NCBI GenBank assembly: GCA_036342255.1
Contig: JAZAUS010000003.1
Location: 62,001 to 126,000, forward strand
Origin: RUG11198 sp036342255
GTDB taxonomy: Bacteria > Bacillota_I > Bacilli_A > RF39 > UBA660
Direction of reading: 5' to 3'
Length of the DNA: 64,000 nucleotides
The position numbers were made by a program, and so were the translations under genes. Below, piece by piece: positions 25,768 to 33,905 of the stretch; position 1 is the stretch's first letter, and every line of letters starts with the position of its first letter. The notes below the pieces were generated by a model. That model made no database searches. It saw nothing but the letters and a program-made list of their open reading frames with translations, and was not told where the DNA came from.

Positions 25768-26435
25768 TAAAACTAGTAGGCAACGACTGGGATATTATTC
25801 TACAAAAAGAATATTCAGAAGAATACTTTAAAAAAATCGTAAACTTTATAAATAAAGAATATAAAGAAAAAACAATATTCCCTCCCAAAAGTCGTATATT
25901 AAGAGCACTAAACCTAACAGAATATAAAAAAGTAAAAGTGGTAATATTGGGACAAGATCCTTACCATGGAACTGGAGAAGCAAACGGTCTATGTTTTGCT
26001 GTATCAGATGGAATAAAACTACCTCCATCATTACAAAATATATATAAAGAACTATATGATGATTTAGGTATAAAACCAGCAAAAATAGGTAATCTAGAAT
26101 GTTGGGCAAATGAAGGAGTATTACTATTAAATGCTATCTTAACAGTAGAAAAAGATAAAGCAGCAAGTCATAGAAATATAGGCTGGGAGCAATTTACAGA
26201 TGCCATAATAAAACAATTAAACAACAAAAAAGAACCAATTGTCTTTATACTATGGGGAAATTTTGCAAGAAGCAAAAAATCTTTAATTACAAATCCAAAT
26301 CATTACATAATAGAATCAACTCATCCATCACCATTTTCAGCATATCACGGATTTTTTGGAAGCAAACCATTCTCCAAAACAAATAAATTTCTAAAAAACA
26401 ACAACATTAAAGAAATTAACTGGCAAATAAAATAA
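25764..26435 (+). CDS. ung: Uracil-DNA glycosylase, family 1
   Basis: Ung removes uracil from DNA as the first step of base excision repair. The catalytic water-activating motif GQDPYHG (about 64-70) and the DNA-intercalation motif HPSPFSAYHGF (about 189-199) are intact, and VFILWGNFA is also present. Length 223 is standard. It overlaps the first pilin-like gene by 4 bases, so it is translated from the pilin transcript, an odd pairing with no obvious functional reason. Confidence 0.95.
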   Translation: MIKLVGNDWDIILQKEYSEEYFKKIVNFINKEYKEKTIFPPKSRILRALNLTEYKKVKVVILGQDPYHGTGEANGLCFAVSDGIKLPPSLQNIYKELYDDLGIKPAKIGNLECWANEGVLLLNAILTVEKDKAASHRNIGWEQFTDAIIKQLNNKKEPIVFILWGNFARSKKSLITNPNHYIIESTHPSPFSAYHGFFGSKPFSKTNKFLKNNNIKEINWQIK

Positions 26436-26450
26436 AGAATTGCAATAATA

Positions 26451-26479
26451 TTGCTTTTTTTTATTAACTAGAGTATAAT
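26451..26479 (+). promoter_or_regulatory. Promoter of the second pilin-like gene
   Basis: TTGCTT (26451-26456), 17 bases, TATAAT (26474-26479), 20 bases before the ATG. The -35 region overlaps a short GCAAT/ATTGC hairpin followed by a T run that may weakly terminate ung. Confidence 0.6.
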
Positions 26480-26498
26480 AAAAATAGGATGTGATTGT

Positions 26499-26900
26499 AT
26501 GAACAATAAGGGGTTTGCTATAACAGGTGTATTATATACAGTATTTATTTTATTTATAATGGTCCTACTATCAATGCTATCAGGACTAAATCATAGAATG
26601 CAATTATTAGAAAAATCAATCAACTCATACAACAGTAGCTATGAAATATCAAATACTAATGAAGATGAAAATTGTAATATAGAAACGATGAATATAACAA
26701 AGAAAGCTGCATGTACAGGGAAATATGTATTTAATATCAGTGACAATCCAACAGTATATTGTATTACATATCTAAAAAAAGAAACTAGTTTTGCAAGTAA
26801 TACATATAATTTTGTAGTCAATAGCACTAATAATGCAAAATGTCAAGAAGCACGCAGCCAATCAAAACTAGTTTTAGGAGCTTTTTATTCATTTAGTTAG
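26499..26900 (+). CDS. Short pilin-like protein lacking Glu5
   Basis: This 133-residue protein begins MNNKGFAITGVLYTVFILF. It keeps the basic lead, the G-F cleavage site and a hydrophobic helix of about 20 residues, so it looks like a prepilin, but the +5 residue is Gly, not Glu. The mature part has four Cys (ENCNIE, KAACTG, VYCITY, AKCQEA), again fitting two disulfides. Minor pilins at the tip can lack Glu5. It follows ung and is 10 bases before a WG-repeat membrane protein, likely the same transcript. Function is inferred only from the N-terminus. Confidence 0.65.
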   Translation: MNNKGFAITGVLYTVFILFIMVLLSMLSGLNHRMQLLEKSINSYNSSYEISNTNEDENCNIETMNITKKAACTGKYVFNISDNPTVYCITYLKKETSFASNTYNFVVNSTNNAKCQEARSQSKLVLGAFYSFS

Positions 26901-26910
26901 GAGTATATAT

Positions 26911-27525
26911 ATGAAAAAGAAAATTAATATTGCAAGAATTTCTTGGGTTACTAGCATTTTTTTAATATTAATATTAATATTACACTTAGTAATTACATAT
27001 AAAGTTAATTATGAGTACTATAATGATGTCAATCAAAAACTCTATTTCTATGACTGTGATGGTTCATTATGCACAAGTACAACAAAAGACAAAAATAAAA
27101 CTAGTTATTCTTATTATGATTGTTGGTATTCAAAATGTCCAAAATACAAAAAAATCATATATGATGATTATGTACTATTAGAAGAAGATAAAAAAAGTTT
27201 TGTATTATTTAATTATAAAAGTGGAACAACCATATCAAGTAACTATTCAGAATATATATTCATCAATAATGAATATATCATAGTAAAAAAAGGTAAAAAA
27301 TATGGAGTAATTGATATTAATGATAATGTAACAGTAAGCGTTAATTATGATGAAATAGGTTATATAGACAAAAATATATTAAAAGGATACAATACAAGTA
27401 ACATATTAGCCAAAAAAAATAAAAAATATGGAATAATATCATTTAAAGATGGAAAAATAATAGAAGATTTTACTTATAATGAAGACGAAGTTGATCTACT
27501 AATAAAAAAAATTGCTTTACAATAG
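26911..27525 (+). CDS. Membrane-anchored WG-repeat-like protein
   Basis: This 204-residue protein has one membrane segment (about residues 12-31) and an outer domain. Two repeats near the C-terminus, KKGKKYGVIDIND and KKNKKYGIISFKDGK, about 40 residues apart, have the form K-K-Y-G-[VI]-I seen in WG/KWG repeats, which form beta structures. Four Cys (YDCDGSLC, YDCWYSKC) lie in the first half. It follows the second pilin-like gene by 10 bases, so it may belong to the same surface structure. No enzymatic motif is visible. Confidence 0.65.
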   Translation: MKKKINIARISWVTSIFLILILILHLVITYKVNYEYYNDVNQKLYFYDCDGSLCTSTTKDKNKTSYSYYDCWYSKCPKYKKIIYDDYVLLEEDKKSFVLFNYKSGTTISSNYSEYIFINNEYIIVKKGKKYGVIDINDNVTVSVNYDEIGYIDKNILKGYNTSNILAKKNKKYGIISFKDGKIIEDFTYNEDEVDLLIKKIALQ

Positions 27526-27535
27526 CAATTTTTTT
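27504..27535. terminator. Bidirectional terminator between convergent genes
   Basis: AAATTGCT (27509-27516) pairs with AGCAATTT (27524-27531), with A and T runs outside extending the stem, so it can end transcripts from both the WG-repeat gene (plus) and the radical SAM gene (minus). Confidence 0.8.
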
Positions 27536-27552
27536 ATTATAAACAAAAACAC

Positions 27553-28491
27553 TTACAAAATAGAATTAGTTTTACTTCCTTGAAAAGTATCCCTTCTTTT
27601 CATCTCTTTATCTATATCATTTAATAAACAAAATTTCTTAATTAACCACTTAGGCTCAATCAAATCCTTAGGATCAGGATCAGAAGTAATACGATGAATA
27701 ACAACTTCTGGATTTAATAATTCAAGTTGTTTAATAACAATATCAATATATTCATCCTTAGTTAAGAGATGAAAAGAATTACTCATATATAAATCAGCCA
27801 TCTTAGTATCTTTTATAATATTTAACATATGTATCTTAATACCATCTATCTTCAATTTGTTAAGATATCGAACCGTATCCAACATCATCTCTTCAGTCTC
27901 ATTAGGTAAACCATTTATAATATGAACAACAACTTCAATATTTCTTTCTTTTAATCTATGATAAGTATCTTCAAATTCTTTCAAAGTATGACCCCGATTA
28001 ATAAGACGAGAAGTACTATCATGAATAGTTTGTAAACCCAACTCAATAGTTAAATTAGTTCTATTATTCAATTTTTCCAAATAAGAAAGACATTCATCTG
28101 ATATAGCATCAGCCCTAGTAGCAATAGCAATACCAATAACACCATCTATATCCAAAACACTATCAAACTTCTCCTTTAAAACCTCAACAGGAGCATAAGT
28201 ATTTGTCCTAGCCTGAAAATATGCTATATACTTACTATTAGGCCATTTCTTATCAATCTTTCCCTTAATATCAAAAAACTGTTCTTTTAGACTTTTATTA
28301 ACGTCACCACCAAAATCACCACTTCCCAATTTAGAGCAATAAATACACCCACCATATCCACGAGTACCATCTAAATTGGGACAAGTAAATCCAGCATTTA
28401 AACTAATCTTAACAACTTTAGTTTTATATTTATTTTTAACATGATAATTTAAAGTATGATATCTCTTATTATCTAATGTATATTTAAACAT
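27553..28491 (-). CDS. Radical SAM protein, TIGR01212/YhcC family
   Basis: The iron-sulfur motif is the family's own form, C37-PNLDGTRGYGG-C49-IY-C52. This spacing (C-x11-C-x2-C) defines the YhcC/YtqA (TIGR01212) group rather than canonical CxxxCxxC. The rest shows a radical SAM TIM-barrel with VVHIINGLPNETEEMM and KIHMLNIIKDTKM. Length 312 is normal. It is the only leftward gene between 1 and 43 kb. Function is unknown; it is probably an RNA or small-molecule modification enzyme. It shares a bidirectional terminator with its neighbour. Confidence 0.9.
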   Translation of the reverse strand: MFKYTLDNKRYHTLNYHVKNKYKTKVVKISLNAGFTCPNLDGTRGYGGCIYCSKLGSGDFGGDVNKSLKEQFFDIKGKIDKKWPNSKYIAYFQARTNTYAPVEVLKEKFDSVLDIDGVIGIAIATRADAISDECLSYLEKLNNRTNLTIELGLQTIHDSTSRLINRGHTLKEFEDTYHRLKERNIEVVVHIINGLPNETEEMMLDTVRYLNKLKIDGIKIHMLNIIKDTKMADLYMSNSFHLLTKDEYIDIVIKQLELLNPEVVIHRITSDPDPKDLIEPKWLIKKFCLLNDIDKEMKRRDTFQGSKTNSIL

Positions 28492-28537
28492 AACACCACC
28501 AAAATAATTTTATCATAGCTAGAAACAAATATCAAAT

Positions 28538-28566
28538 TTGACAACGAGTATAGAATGTGATAGTAT
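28538..28566 (+). promoter_or_regulatory. Promoter of the glucosaminidase-like gene
   Basis: TTGACA (28538-28543), 17 bases, TAGTAT (28561-28566). Transcription should start near 28573, which excludes the in-frame GTG at 28557 as a start. The 5' leader holds a small hairpin, AACCA-GAAA-TGGTT (about 28585-28598). Confidence 0.7.
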
Positions 28567-28616
28567 ATAAACCACTTGCCAGCAAACCAGAAATGGTTAA
28601 TGGAAAGGAATTGATT

Positions 28617-29345
28617 ATGCTAAAAGTTAAGCTGAAATGGTTATTATCTTTATTTTGTATTGTATCATCTTGTACTTTAACATTCTTATATTTATACTTT
28701 GAAGATAATAAAGTAAGTAGCGAAATAATAGCTACTTCATTATATAAAGGTATAGAAGCAAAAGAAGTAGTACAATTGAAAGAAATAAATACAAGTAACA
28801 ACAACAACCTTGACAAAGCCTTAAAAAAAGCAGAAGAAACCAAAGATGATAAAGATAATAATGAAGAGAATAAAAACGGTGTAGAGGAAACAACTGTAGA
28901 AAAAGAAGAAGTAGTTGTTGTTAAAGAACAACCAGCTATTGTTTATGAGGGAATGACGTTAAATGAGCTAGCAAGTAAATTAGATCGTTCTCTTAAAAAT
29001 GAATTATCTGGTAAGGGTTACTTATATGCATCATATGCATTAGAAAAAGGTGTAGACCCATATTTAGCAGTAGCTATTACTTTAGAAGAAACAGGATGTA
29101 ACTTCAACTGTAGCACTTTAGTTAAAAGCTGTAACAACGTAGGAGGTATGAAAGGATCTGGCTGTGGAATGTATGGATATTTTGAAACATTAGATGGAGG
29201 AATAAAAGCATTCATAGATAACATATACAGAAACTATGTTGCATATGGACTTACAACAGCCGAAACAATGAATCCTAAATATGCAGAAAACCCTAGTTGG
29301 GCACATAATGTAAATAATTATATAAATAGAATAAGAAATAACTAA
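28617..29345 (+). CDS. Secreted glucosaminidase-like (lysozyme-fold) protein
   Basis: I start at ATG 28617 (GGAAAGGAA upstream), downstream of the mapped promoter. The N-terminus has a membrane/signal segment (MLKVKLKWLLSLFCIVSSCTL...), then a charged Glu/Lys/Asn linker to about residue 115. The C-terminal domain (about 120-242) has the lysozyme-like pattern: VDPYLAVAITLEETGCNF with the putative catalytic Glu, VKSCNNVGGMKGSG, GYFETLDGGIKAFIDNIYRNYV and W-A-H-x-V-x-x-Y-I. This matches the mannosyl-glycoprotein endo-beta-N-acetylglucosaminidase-type fold, which cuts peptidoglycan. Four or five Cys suggest disulfides. It is probably a wall hydrolase; substrate is inferred. Confidence 0.78.
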   Translation: MLKVKLKWLLSLFCIVSSCTLTFLYLYFEDNKVSSEIIATSLYKGIEAKEVVQLKEINTSNNNNLDKALKKAEETKDDKDNNEENKNGVEETTVEKEEVVVVKEQPAIVYEGMTLNELASKLDRSLKNELSGKGYLYASYALEKGVDPYLAVAITLEETGCNFNCSTLVKSCNNVGGMKGSGCGMYGYFETLDGGIKAFIDNIYRNYVAYGLTTAETMNPKYAENPSWAHNVNNYINRIRNN

Positions 29346-29350
29346 AGTAA

Positions 29351-29380
29351 AAAAACATACTAACAGATTAGTATGTTTTT
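29351..29380 (+). terminator. Intrinsic terminator after the glucosaminidase-like gene
   Basis: A 13-bp stem (29351-29363 with 29368-29380) around CAGA, ending in TTTTT. Confidence 0.88.
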
Positions 29381-29391
29381 AAATTTAACTA

Positions 29392-29420
29392 TTGACAAAA
29401 AATATAAAAAAGAGTATATT
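29392..29420 (+). promoter_or_regulatory. Promoter of the rel leader transcript
   Basis: TTGACA (29392-29397), 17 bases, TATATT (29415-29420). Start of transcription is expected near 29427, giving a leader of about 150 bases before the rel start codon. Confidence 0.75.
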
Positions 29421-29452
29421 TATTTGTATATTTTTTTAAAGGAGATGTAATT

Positions 29453-29527
29453 ATGGAAAAAAGAATTTGTTATCTAATTATATTTTTATGTAATTCTTTT
29501 TCCATGCATCTAACTGATATAAAATAA
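29453..29527 (+). CDS. Possible 24-residue leader peptide upstream of rel
   Basis: ATG 29453 follows AAAGGAG, and the context TTTAAAGGAG...ATTATGGAA is almost a copy of the rel start. The peptide is MEKRICYLII-FLCNSFSMHL-TDIK, stop at 29527, two bases before a terminator stem. The start codon region ATGGAAAAA is complementary to 29497-29505, so a hairpin (left arm 29453-29467, right arm 29492-29505, one bulge) would hide the start. It may be a translated leader in an attenuation device or just part of a small RNA. No strong run of one amino acid codon is seen. Confidence 0.45.
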   Translation: MEKRICYLIIFLCNSFSMHLTDIK

Positions 29528-29558
29528 TCTAAAACACAAATGTTTTAGGTTGTTTTTT
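29526..29558 (+). terminator. Terminator/attenuator hairpin 20 bases before rel
   Basis: An 11-bp stem (29526-29536 with 29541-29551, one G-T pair) around CAAA is followed by TTTTTT (29553-29558). It lies after the promoter at 29392 and before the rel ribosome site, with no room for another promoter, so rel can only be made by read-through from here or from further upstream. Confidence 0.75.
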
Positions 29559-29576
29559 ATTTAAAGGAGGATAATT

Positions 29577-31007
29577 ATGGAAGATATAGAATATTTAAAT
29601 TTTATCAAAAAAGTTAATACCTACAATCATGAAAATATTAATACGGTAATTAAAGCATATAAATATGCCAAATATTTGCATGATGGACAACTTAGACAAA
29701 GTGGAGAACCTTATATAATTCATCCTTTATGCGTAGCTAGTATATTAGCAGATATTCATGCAGACACAGATACATTATGTGCAGCTTTATTACATGATGT
29801 TTTAGAAGATTGTATTGAAAAAACAAGTAAAGAAGAAATTACCAAAATGTTTAATGAAGAAGTAACTAAACTAGTAGATGGAGTTACAAAAATAAGCAAA
29901 ATGAATTTTTCAACCAAAAAAGAAGCTCAAGAAGCAAATTTTAGAAAATATATGACAGGTCTTACAACAGATGTAAGAATAATTCTTATAAAACTAGCTG
30001 ATAGACTTCATAATATGAGAACACTACAATATAAAAGTGAATTCAAACAAAAAGAAAATTCAATAGAAACATTAGAAGTATTTGTTCCTATAGCGGAAAA
30101 TTTAGGTATATATTTAATTAAAAATGAATTAGAAGATTTAGCTTTTTATTATTTAGATAAAAACAAATTTAAAGAATATGAAGAAAAATATCTTAAAATA
30201 AAAGAAGATAATAGAGAAGATTTATCATATATGAGAGATCAACTTTCAGAAGAATTAAATAAAAATAATATATATAACAAAGCATCCTATAGAATAAAAA
30301 ACATATATGGAATATATAAAAGATTATCAAAAAGCGAAAATAAAGATAATATAGAAATAATACATGACTTATTAGCAGTTAAATTTGCCGTACCAAAAGT
30401 ACAAGATTGCTATCTATCATTAGGTATTATCCATAAAAATTATAATCCTATAAATGATAAATTTAAAGATTATATCTGTAAACCCAAAACCAATAATTAT
30501 AAATCACTACATACAACTTTGTTTGGTCCAAATGATAAATTAGTACAAGCTCAAATTAGAACATTTGCAATGGATAGATATAATAAATATGGTATCGCTG
30601 ATTATTGGATAAGTGATCCAGTAGATGCAGCCACTATAATGCAAGAAAACCTACAACAATACCAATTTTATGATTCATTATTAGAAATGTATAGTCGTTG
30701 TAATAACAAAGAATTTACTAAAGAAGTAAAAGATAAAATCTTCTCAGAAAAGGTATATGTATATACCATGTCTGGAGAAACAATCGAAATGCCAAAAGGA
30801 TCTACATTAATAGATTTTATAAGAAAAACATCGTTCCACCATGATCAATTTAATTGTAATGCAATAGTAAATAATGAATACGTAGATGAAAACTATGTGT
30901 TAAAAGAAAATGATCGAATAAAAATACTAAATAATGAAGATGAACCATCTAATAAAAACATTAAAACAAGAAAACTAGTAAGTAACCAAATTAAAGAAAA
31001 TCAATAA
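29577..31007 (+). CDS. rel: (p)ppGpp synthetase/hydrolase, short Rel
   Basis: Rel enzymes make and break the alarmone (p)ppGpp. The HD hydrolase domain has H50, HD (73-74) in LLHDVLEDC and LADRLHNMRTL. The synthetase domain has IHDLLAVKF and KFKDYICKPKTNNYKSLHT (about 295-313), a bifunctional-type K/R-x-K-D motif, and VQAQIRTFAMDRYNKYGIADYW. A TGS domain closes the protein (VYVYTMSGETIEMPKGSTLIDF). Usual Rel proteins have about 730 residues; this one stops at 476, lacking the helical, zinc-finger and ACT regulatory parts. Ribosome sensing may therefore differ. It begins after a leader with an attenuator-like hairpin. Confidence 0.9.
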   Translation: MEDIEYLNFIKKVNTYNHENINTVIKAYKYAKYLHDGQLRQSGEPYIIHPLCVASILADIHADTDTLCAALLHDVLEDCIEKTSKEEITKMFNEEVTKLVDGVTKISKMNFSTKKEAQEANFRKYMTGLTTDVRIILIKLADRLHNMRTLQYKSEFKQKENSIETLEVFVPIAENLGIYLIKNELEDLAFYYLDKNKFKEYEEKYLKIKEDNREDLSYMRDQLSEELNKNNIYNKASYRIKNIYGIYKRLSKSENKDNIEIIHDLLAVKFAVPKVQDCYLSLGIIHKNYNPINDKFKDYICKPKTNNYKSLHTTLFGPNDKLVQAQIRTFAMDRYNKYGIADYWISDPVDAATIMQENLQQYQFYDSLLEMYSRCNNKEFTKEVKDKIFSEKVYVYTMSGETIEMPKGSTLIDFIRKTSFHHDQFNCNAIVNNEYVDENYVLKENDRIKILNNEDEPSNKNIKTRKLVSNQIKENQ

Positions 31008-31061
31008 GAAAAATGAAATATAAAAGCACTAAAAAATAATAGTTTCATTTTTCTTTTTTTT
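31007..31061 (+). terminator. Terminator after rel
   Basis: AGAAAAATGAAA (31007-31018) pairs perfectly with 31043-31054, followed by a T run; the loop is 24 bases. Confidence 0.7.
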
Positions 31062-31095
31062 ATGTTAGAATATAGACAAGAAAAGAGGTTGTATT

Positions 31096-32052
31096 ATGGA
31101 AAAAAATAATGTTAGTTTTAAAAAAATATTGTTAATATTCGGAATAACATTTATTATCATACTTGCATTATCAATACTATTCTTTATAAATATAAATAAA
31201 GATAAAGAAACATCAAGAGTAATTAAAGCCAACGTAAAATATGTTGGAAATGATTACTTAATAGTAACAGATAAAAAGAATAAAGACGACTATATTATCA
31301 CAATTGATGATCTTGATGATGAAGAAGAATACAACATAGGAGATCAGCTTTCTCTAACAATTGATAACATTAACAAAAATAAAGATCCAATCGAGGCAGA
31401 AGCTAAATCAATTAAAATAATCTCTAAATCAGAAACAAATGAAGAAAAAATAACAATAGTAGAAGAGCCAAAAGAAAATCAAAATAAAACTGATAATAGC
31501 AATAATAATAATAAAACTATTGATACCAACAATAACAATACAAATAATAATAGTAATATAGAAGCTAATAATACAGTTGGAAATGAAAATGATGTCATAT
31601 CATATTTTAATAGTGTAGAACAAGAAGTAGATAGAAGTAGTGCCAACAAATCATTATCAGAAAAAGCTAAAAGTGGCTTTGTTAGTATAATAGATTTCTT
31701 ATTCTATGACAAACCAATAAAAGGAGTAACATACAAAGGAGTAACAAATAGTATAAAACTAAAATTATTAAAACTTGCCGTAATAATTGATGAAAAAATT
31801 GAAACTCACTTTCCAGGATATAAAGAATCTTTATCTAGCAAATATCAAGATGTTAAAACAAAAATTATAACAAAATATCTAGACAAAACAACAGAAGTTT
31901 GTTCAAAAAATGAAGATACATGTGCCACTGCTAAAGAAGGATTATCAGATCTAAAAAGAAATTTTTCTCTAACATGGAGTTTCATAAAAGACATATCAGG
32001 AATAGGATTATCAAAATTAAAAGCTTGGTATGAAATATGGAGACAAACATAA
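31096..32052 (+). CDS. Membrane-anchored hypothetical with Asn-rich linker
   Basis: This 318-residue protein has one membrane segment (about 10-30) and a small beta domain (about 36-112, with RVIKANVKYVGNDYLIVTD and YNIGDQLSLTIDNI) that resembles an OB-like fold. A low-complexity Asn/Thr linker runs from about 125 to 165. The C-terminal helical domain has DFLFYDKPIKGVTYKGV and two Cys (TEVCSKNEDTCA). I have seen similar C-terminal domains in related gut genomes but know no function. The stop overlaps the uvrC start by one base (TAATG), so the two are coupled. Confidence 0.7.
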   Translation: MEKNNVSFKKILLIFGITFIIILALSILFFININKDKETSRVIKANVKYVGNDYLIVTDKKNKDDYIITIDDLDDEEEYNIGDQLSLTIDNINKNKDPIEAEAKSIKIISKSETNEEKITIVEEPKENQNKTDNSNNNNKTIDTNNNNTNNNSNIEANNTVGNENDVISYFNSVEQEVDRSSANKSLSEKAKSGFVSIIDFLFYDKPIKGVTYKGVTNSIKLKLLKLAVIIDEKIETHFPGYKESLSSKYQDVKTKIITKYLDKTTEVCSKNEDTCATAKEGLSDLKRNFSLTWSFIKDISGIGLSKLKAWYEIWRQT

Positions 32053-33821
32053 TGATATCAGAAAAACTATCCTTAGTTCCCCATAAACCTGGCTGCTACT
32101 TAATGAAAGATAGTAATAATATAATAATATATGTAGGAAAGTCTAAAAATCTAAAAAATAGACTTTCCTCATATTTTAAGCAAACACACACAGGAAAAAC
32201 AGCTATGCTTGTAAGAGATATTAAAGATTTTGATTATATTATAACATCTTCAGAATTAGAAGCTCTATTATTGGAAATTAATCTAATTAAAAAATATGAT
32301 CCAAAATATAACATATTACTAAGAGATGATAAAACATATCCATATATAGAAATAACAAATGAAAAAGTATTTAGACTAACAGTAGTACGAAACCCAAATC
32401 TCAAAAAAAATAGAAATACAAAATTATTTGGACCATATCCTAATGTATCAGCAGCTAGAAATGTAGTCGATATGCTTAATAGAATATATCCACTAAAAAA
32501 ATGTCGACATTATGAAAAAAAAGTATGCTTATATTATCATATAAATCAATGTCTAGGCTATTGTGAAAAAGAAATTGATGAAAAAATACTAAATCAAATG
32601 AAACAAGAAATAATAGCTTTTTTAAACGGTAATCATACCATAATTACCAATAAAATAAAACAATTAATGGAAGAAGCTTCAAGCAAATTACAATTTGAAA
32701 AAGCTATAGAATATAAAGAATTATTAAATTATGTTTCCATAACATTAGAAAAACAAAAAGTAGAACTAGATGATAATCTAGATAGAGATATAATAGGATA
32801 TTATGAAAAAAACAACTATCTTTCAATAGCTATGTTATTTATCAGAGGAGGGAAATTATTAGATCATAACACAAATATATTTCCAATGATAGATACTTTA
32901 GAAGAAGAATTAGATAATTACATATCAAAATTTTATGATAAACACAAAATAAAGCCACACGAAGTAATAGTTCCTGATATTATAAATACAGAATTATTAA
33001 AAAAAGCTTTTGACATCAACTTCTTTGTACCACAAAAAGGTAAAAAAAAGAAAATGTTAAATCTTGCATGCTCAAATGCCAAAAACTATTTTAATGAACA
33101 AATAACAATAATATCTAGAAATGAAGAAAAACAAGAAAAAGCCATAAATGAACTATCACAGGCATTAAATATACCAAATATTAACAGAATAGAACTATTT
33201 GATAATGCCCATCTATTTGGTACCTTTAATGTATCAGGAATGGTAGTATTTATAGATGGAAAACCTTATAAAAACGAATATCGAAAATTCAAAATATCAA
33301 ACGATACAAATGACGATTATGGAACAATGAGAGAAGTAATATATAGAAGATATTTTAGAGTATTAAAAGACAACTTACCAAGACCTGACTTAATAATAGT
33401 AGATGGAGGAATAGGTCAATTAAACGTTGCTAGACAAGTATTAAATGATCTAAATATGAATATACCAACAGCTTCACTAAAAAAAGATGATAAACATAAC
33501 ACAAACACTTTATTAGGATCAAACCCAATAAAAGAAATAGAAATTGATAAAAGAAGTGACTTATTCTTATTATTAACTAAAATGCAAAATGAAGTACATA
33601 ATTATACAATTAACTATCATCGTAACATAAGAAGTAAAAGTTCCATCTCAAGTATCTTAGATACAATCCCAGGAATAGGTACAGTAAGAAAAAATAAACT
33701 ATTAAAAAAATATAAAACTATTAATAATATGAAAGAAGCCACATTAGAAGATTTAAACAAAATATTGCCAAAAGATACAAGTATAAAACTACTTGATATA
33801 ATAAAAAAAATAGAAAAATAA
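32052..33821 (+). CDS. uvrC: Excinuclease ABC subunit C
   Basis: UvrC makes both incisions in nucleotide excision repair. I start at ATG 32052 (GGAGA eight bases before); ATG 32037 in frame is inside the preceding gene. The GIY-YIG domain begins PHKPGCYLMKDSNNIIIYVGK, with KNLKNRLSSYF. A Cys cluster follows (KKCRHYEKKVC, NQCLGYC). The RNase H-like second nuclease is seen in IELFDNAHLFGT and DLIIVDGGIGQLN. A helix-hairpin-helix tail has IPGIGTVRKNKLLKKYKT. Length 589 is normal. uvrA and uvrB are not in this window. Confidence 0.95.
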   Translation: MISEKLSLVPHKPGCYLMKDSNNIIIYVGKSKNLKNRLSSYFKQTHTGKTAMLVRDIKDFDYIITSSELEALLLEINLIKKYDPKYNILLRDDKTYPYIEITNEKVFRLTVVRNPNLKKNRNTKLFGPYPNVSAARNVVDMLNRIYPLKKCRHYEKKVCLYYHINQCLGYCEKEIDEKILNQMKQEIIAFLNGNHTIITNKIKQLMEEASSKLQFEKAIEYKELLNYVSITLEKQKVELDDNLDRDIIGYYEKNNYLSIAMLFIRGGKLLDHNTNIFPMIDTLEEELDNYISKFYDKHKIKPHEVIVPDIINTELLKKAFDINFFVPQKGKKKKMLNLACSNAKNYFNEQITIISRNEEKQEKAINELSQALNIPNINRIELFDNAHLFGTFNVSGMVVFIDGKPYKNEYRKFKISNDTNDDYGTMREVIYRRYFRVLKDNLPRPDLIIVDGGIGQLNVARQVLNDLNMNIPTASLKKDDKHNTNTLLGSNPIKEIEIDKRSDLFLLLTKMQNEVHNYTINYHRNIRSKSSISSILDTIPGIGTVRKNKLLKKYKTINNMKEATLEDLNKILPKDTSIKLLDIIKKIEK

Positions 33822-33823
33822 TA

Positions 33824-33868
33824 AAAAGAAAGCATTAATAAACAATAATATTTATTAATTTCTTTTTT
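33824..33868 (+). terminator. Terminator after uvrC
   Basis: TTAATAAA (33835-33842) pairs with TTTATTAA (33851-33858); outside it AAAAGAAA pairs with TTTCTTTT, leaving a small bulge, and a T run follows. Confidence 0.7.
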
Positions 33869-33905
33869 TAGGTAAAAAACATACCAAAAAATTAAGAGGT
33901 GAAAT

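Noticed and set aside
28557..28616. GTG start at 28557 for the glucosaminidase-like gene
   Set aside because: It lies between the -35 and -10 elements of the promoter, so it would not be in the transcript.
31480..31600. AAT-rich stretch considered as a variable microsatellite for phase variation
   Set aside because: It encodes an in-frame Asn/Thr linker with interruptions and is a common composition bias in this genome; no uniform repeat unit long enough to slip.
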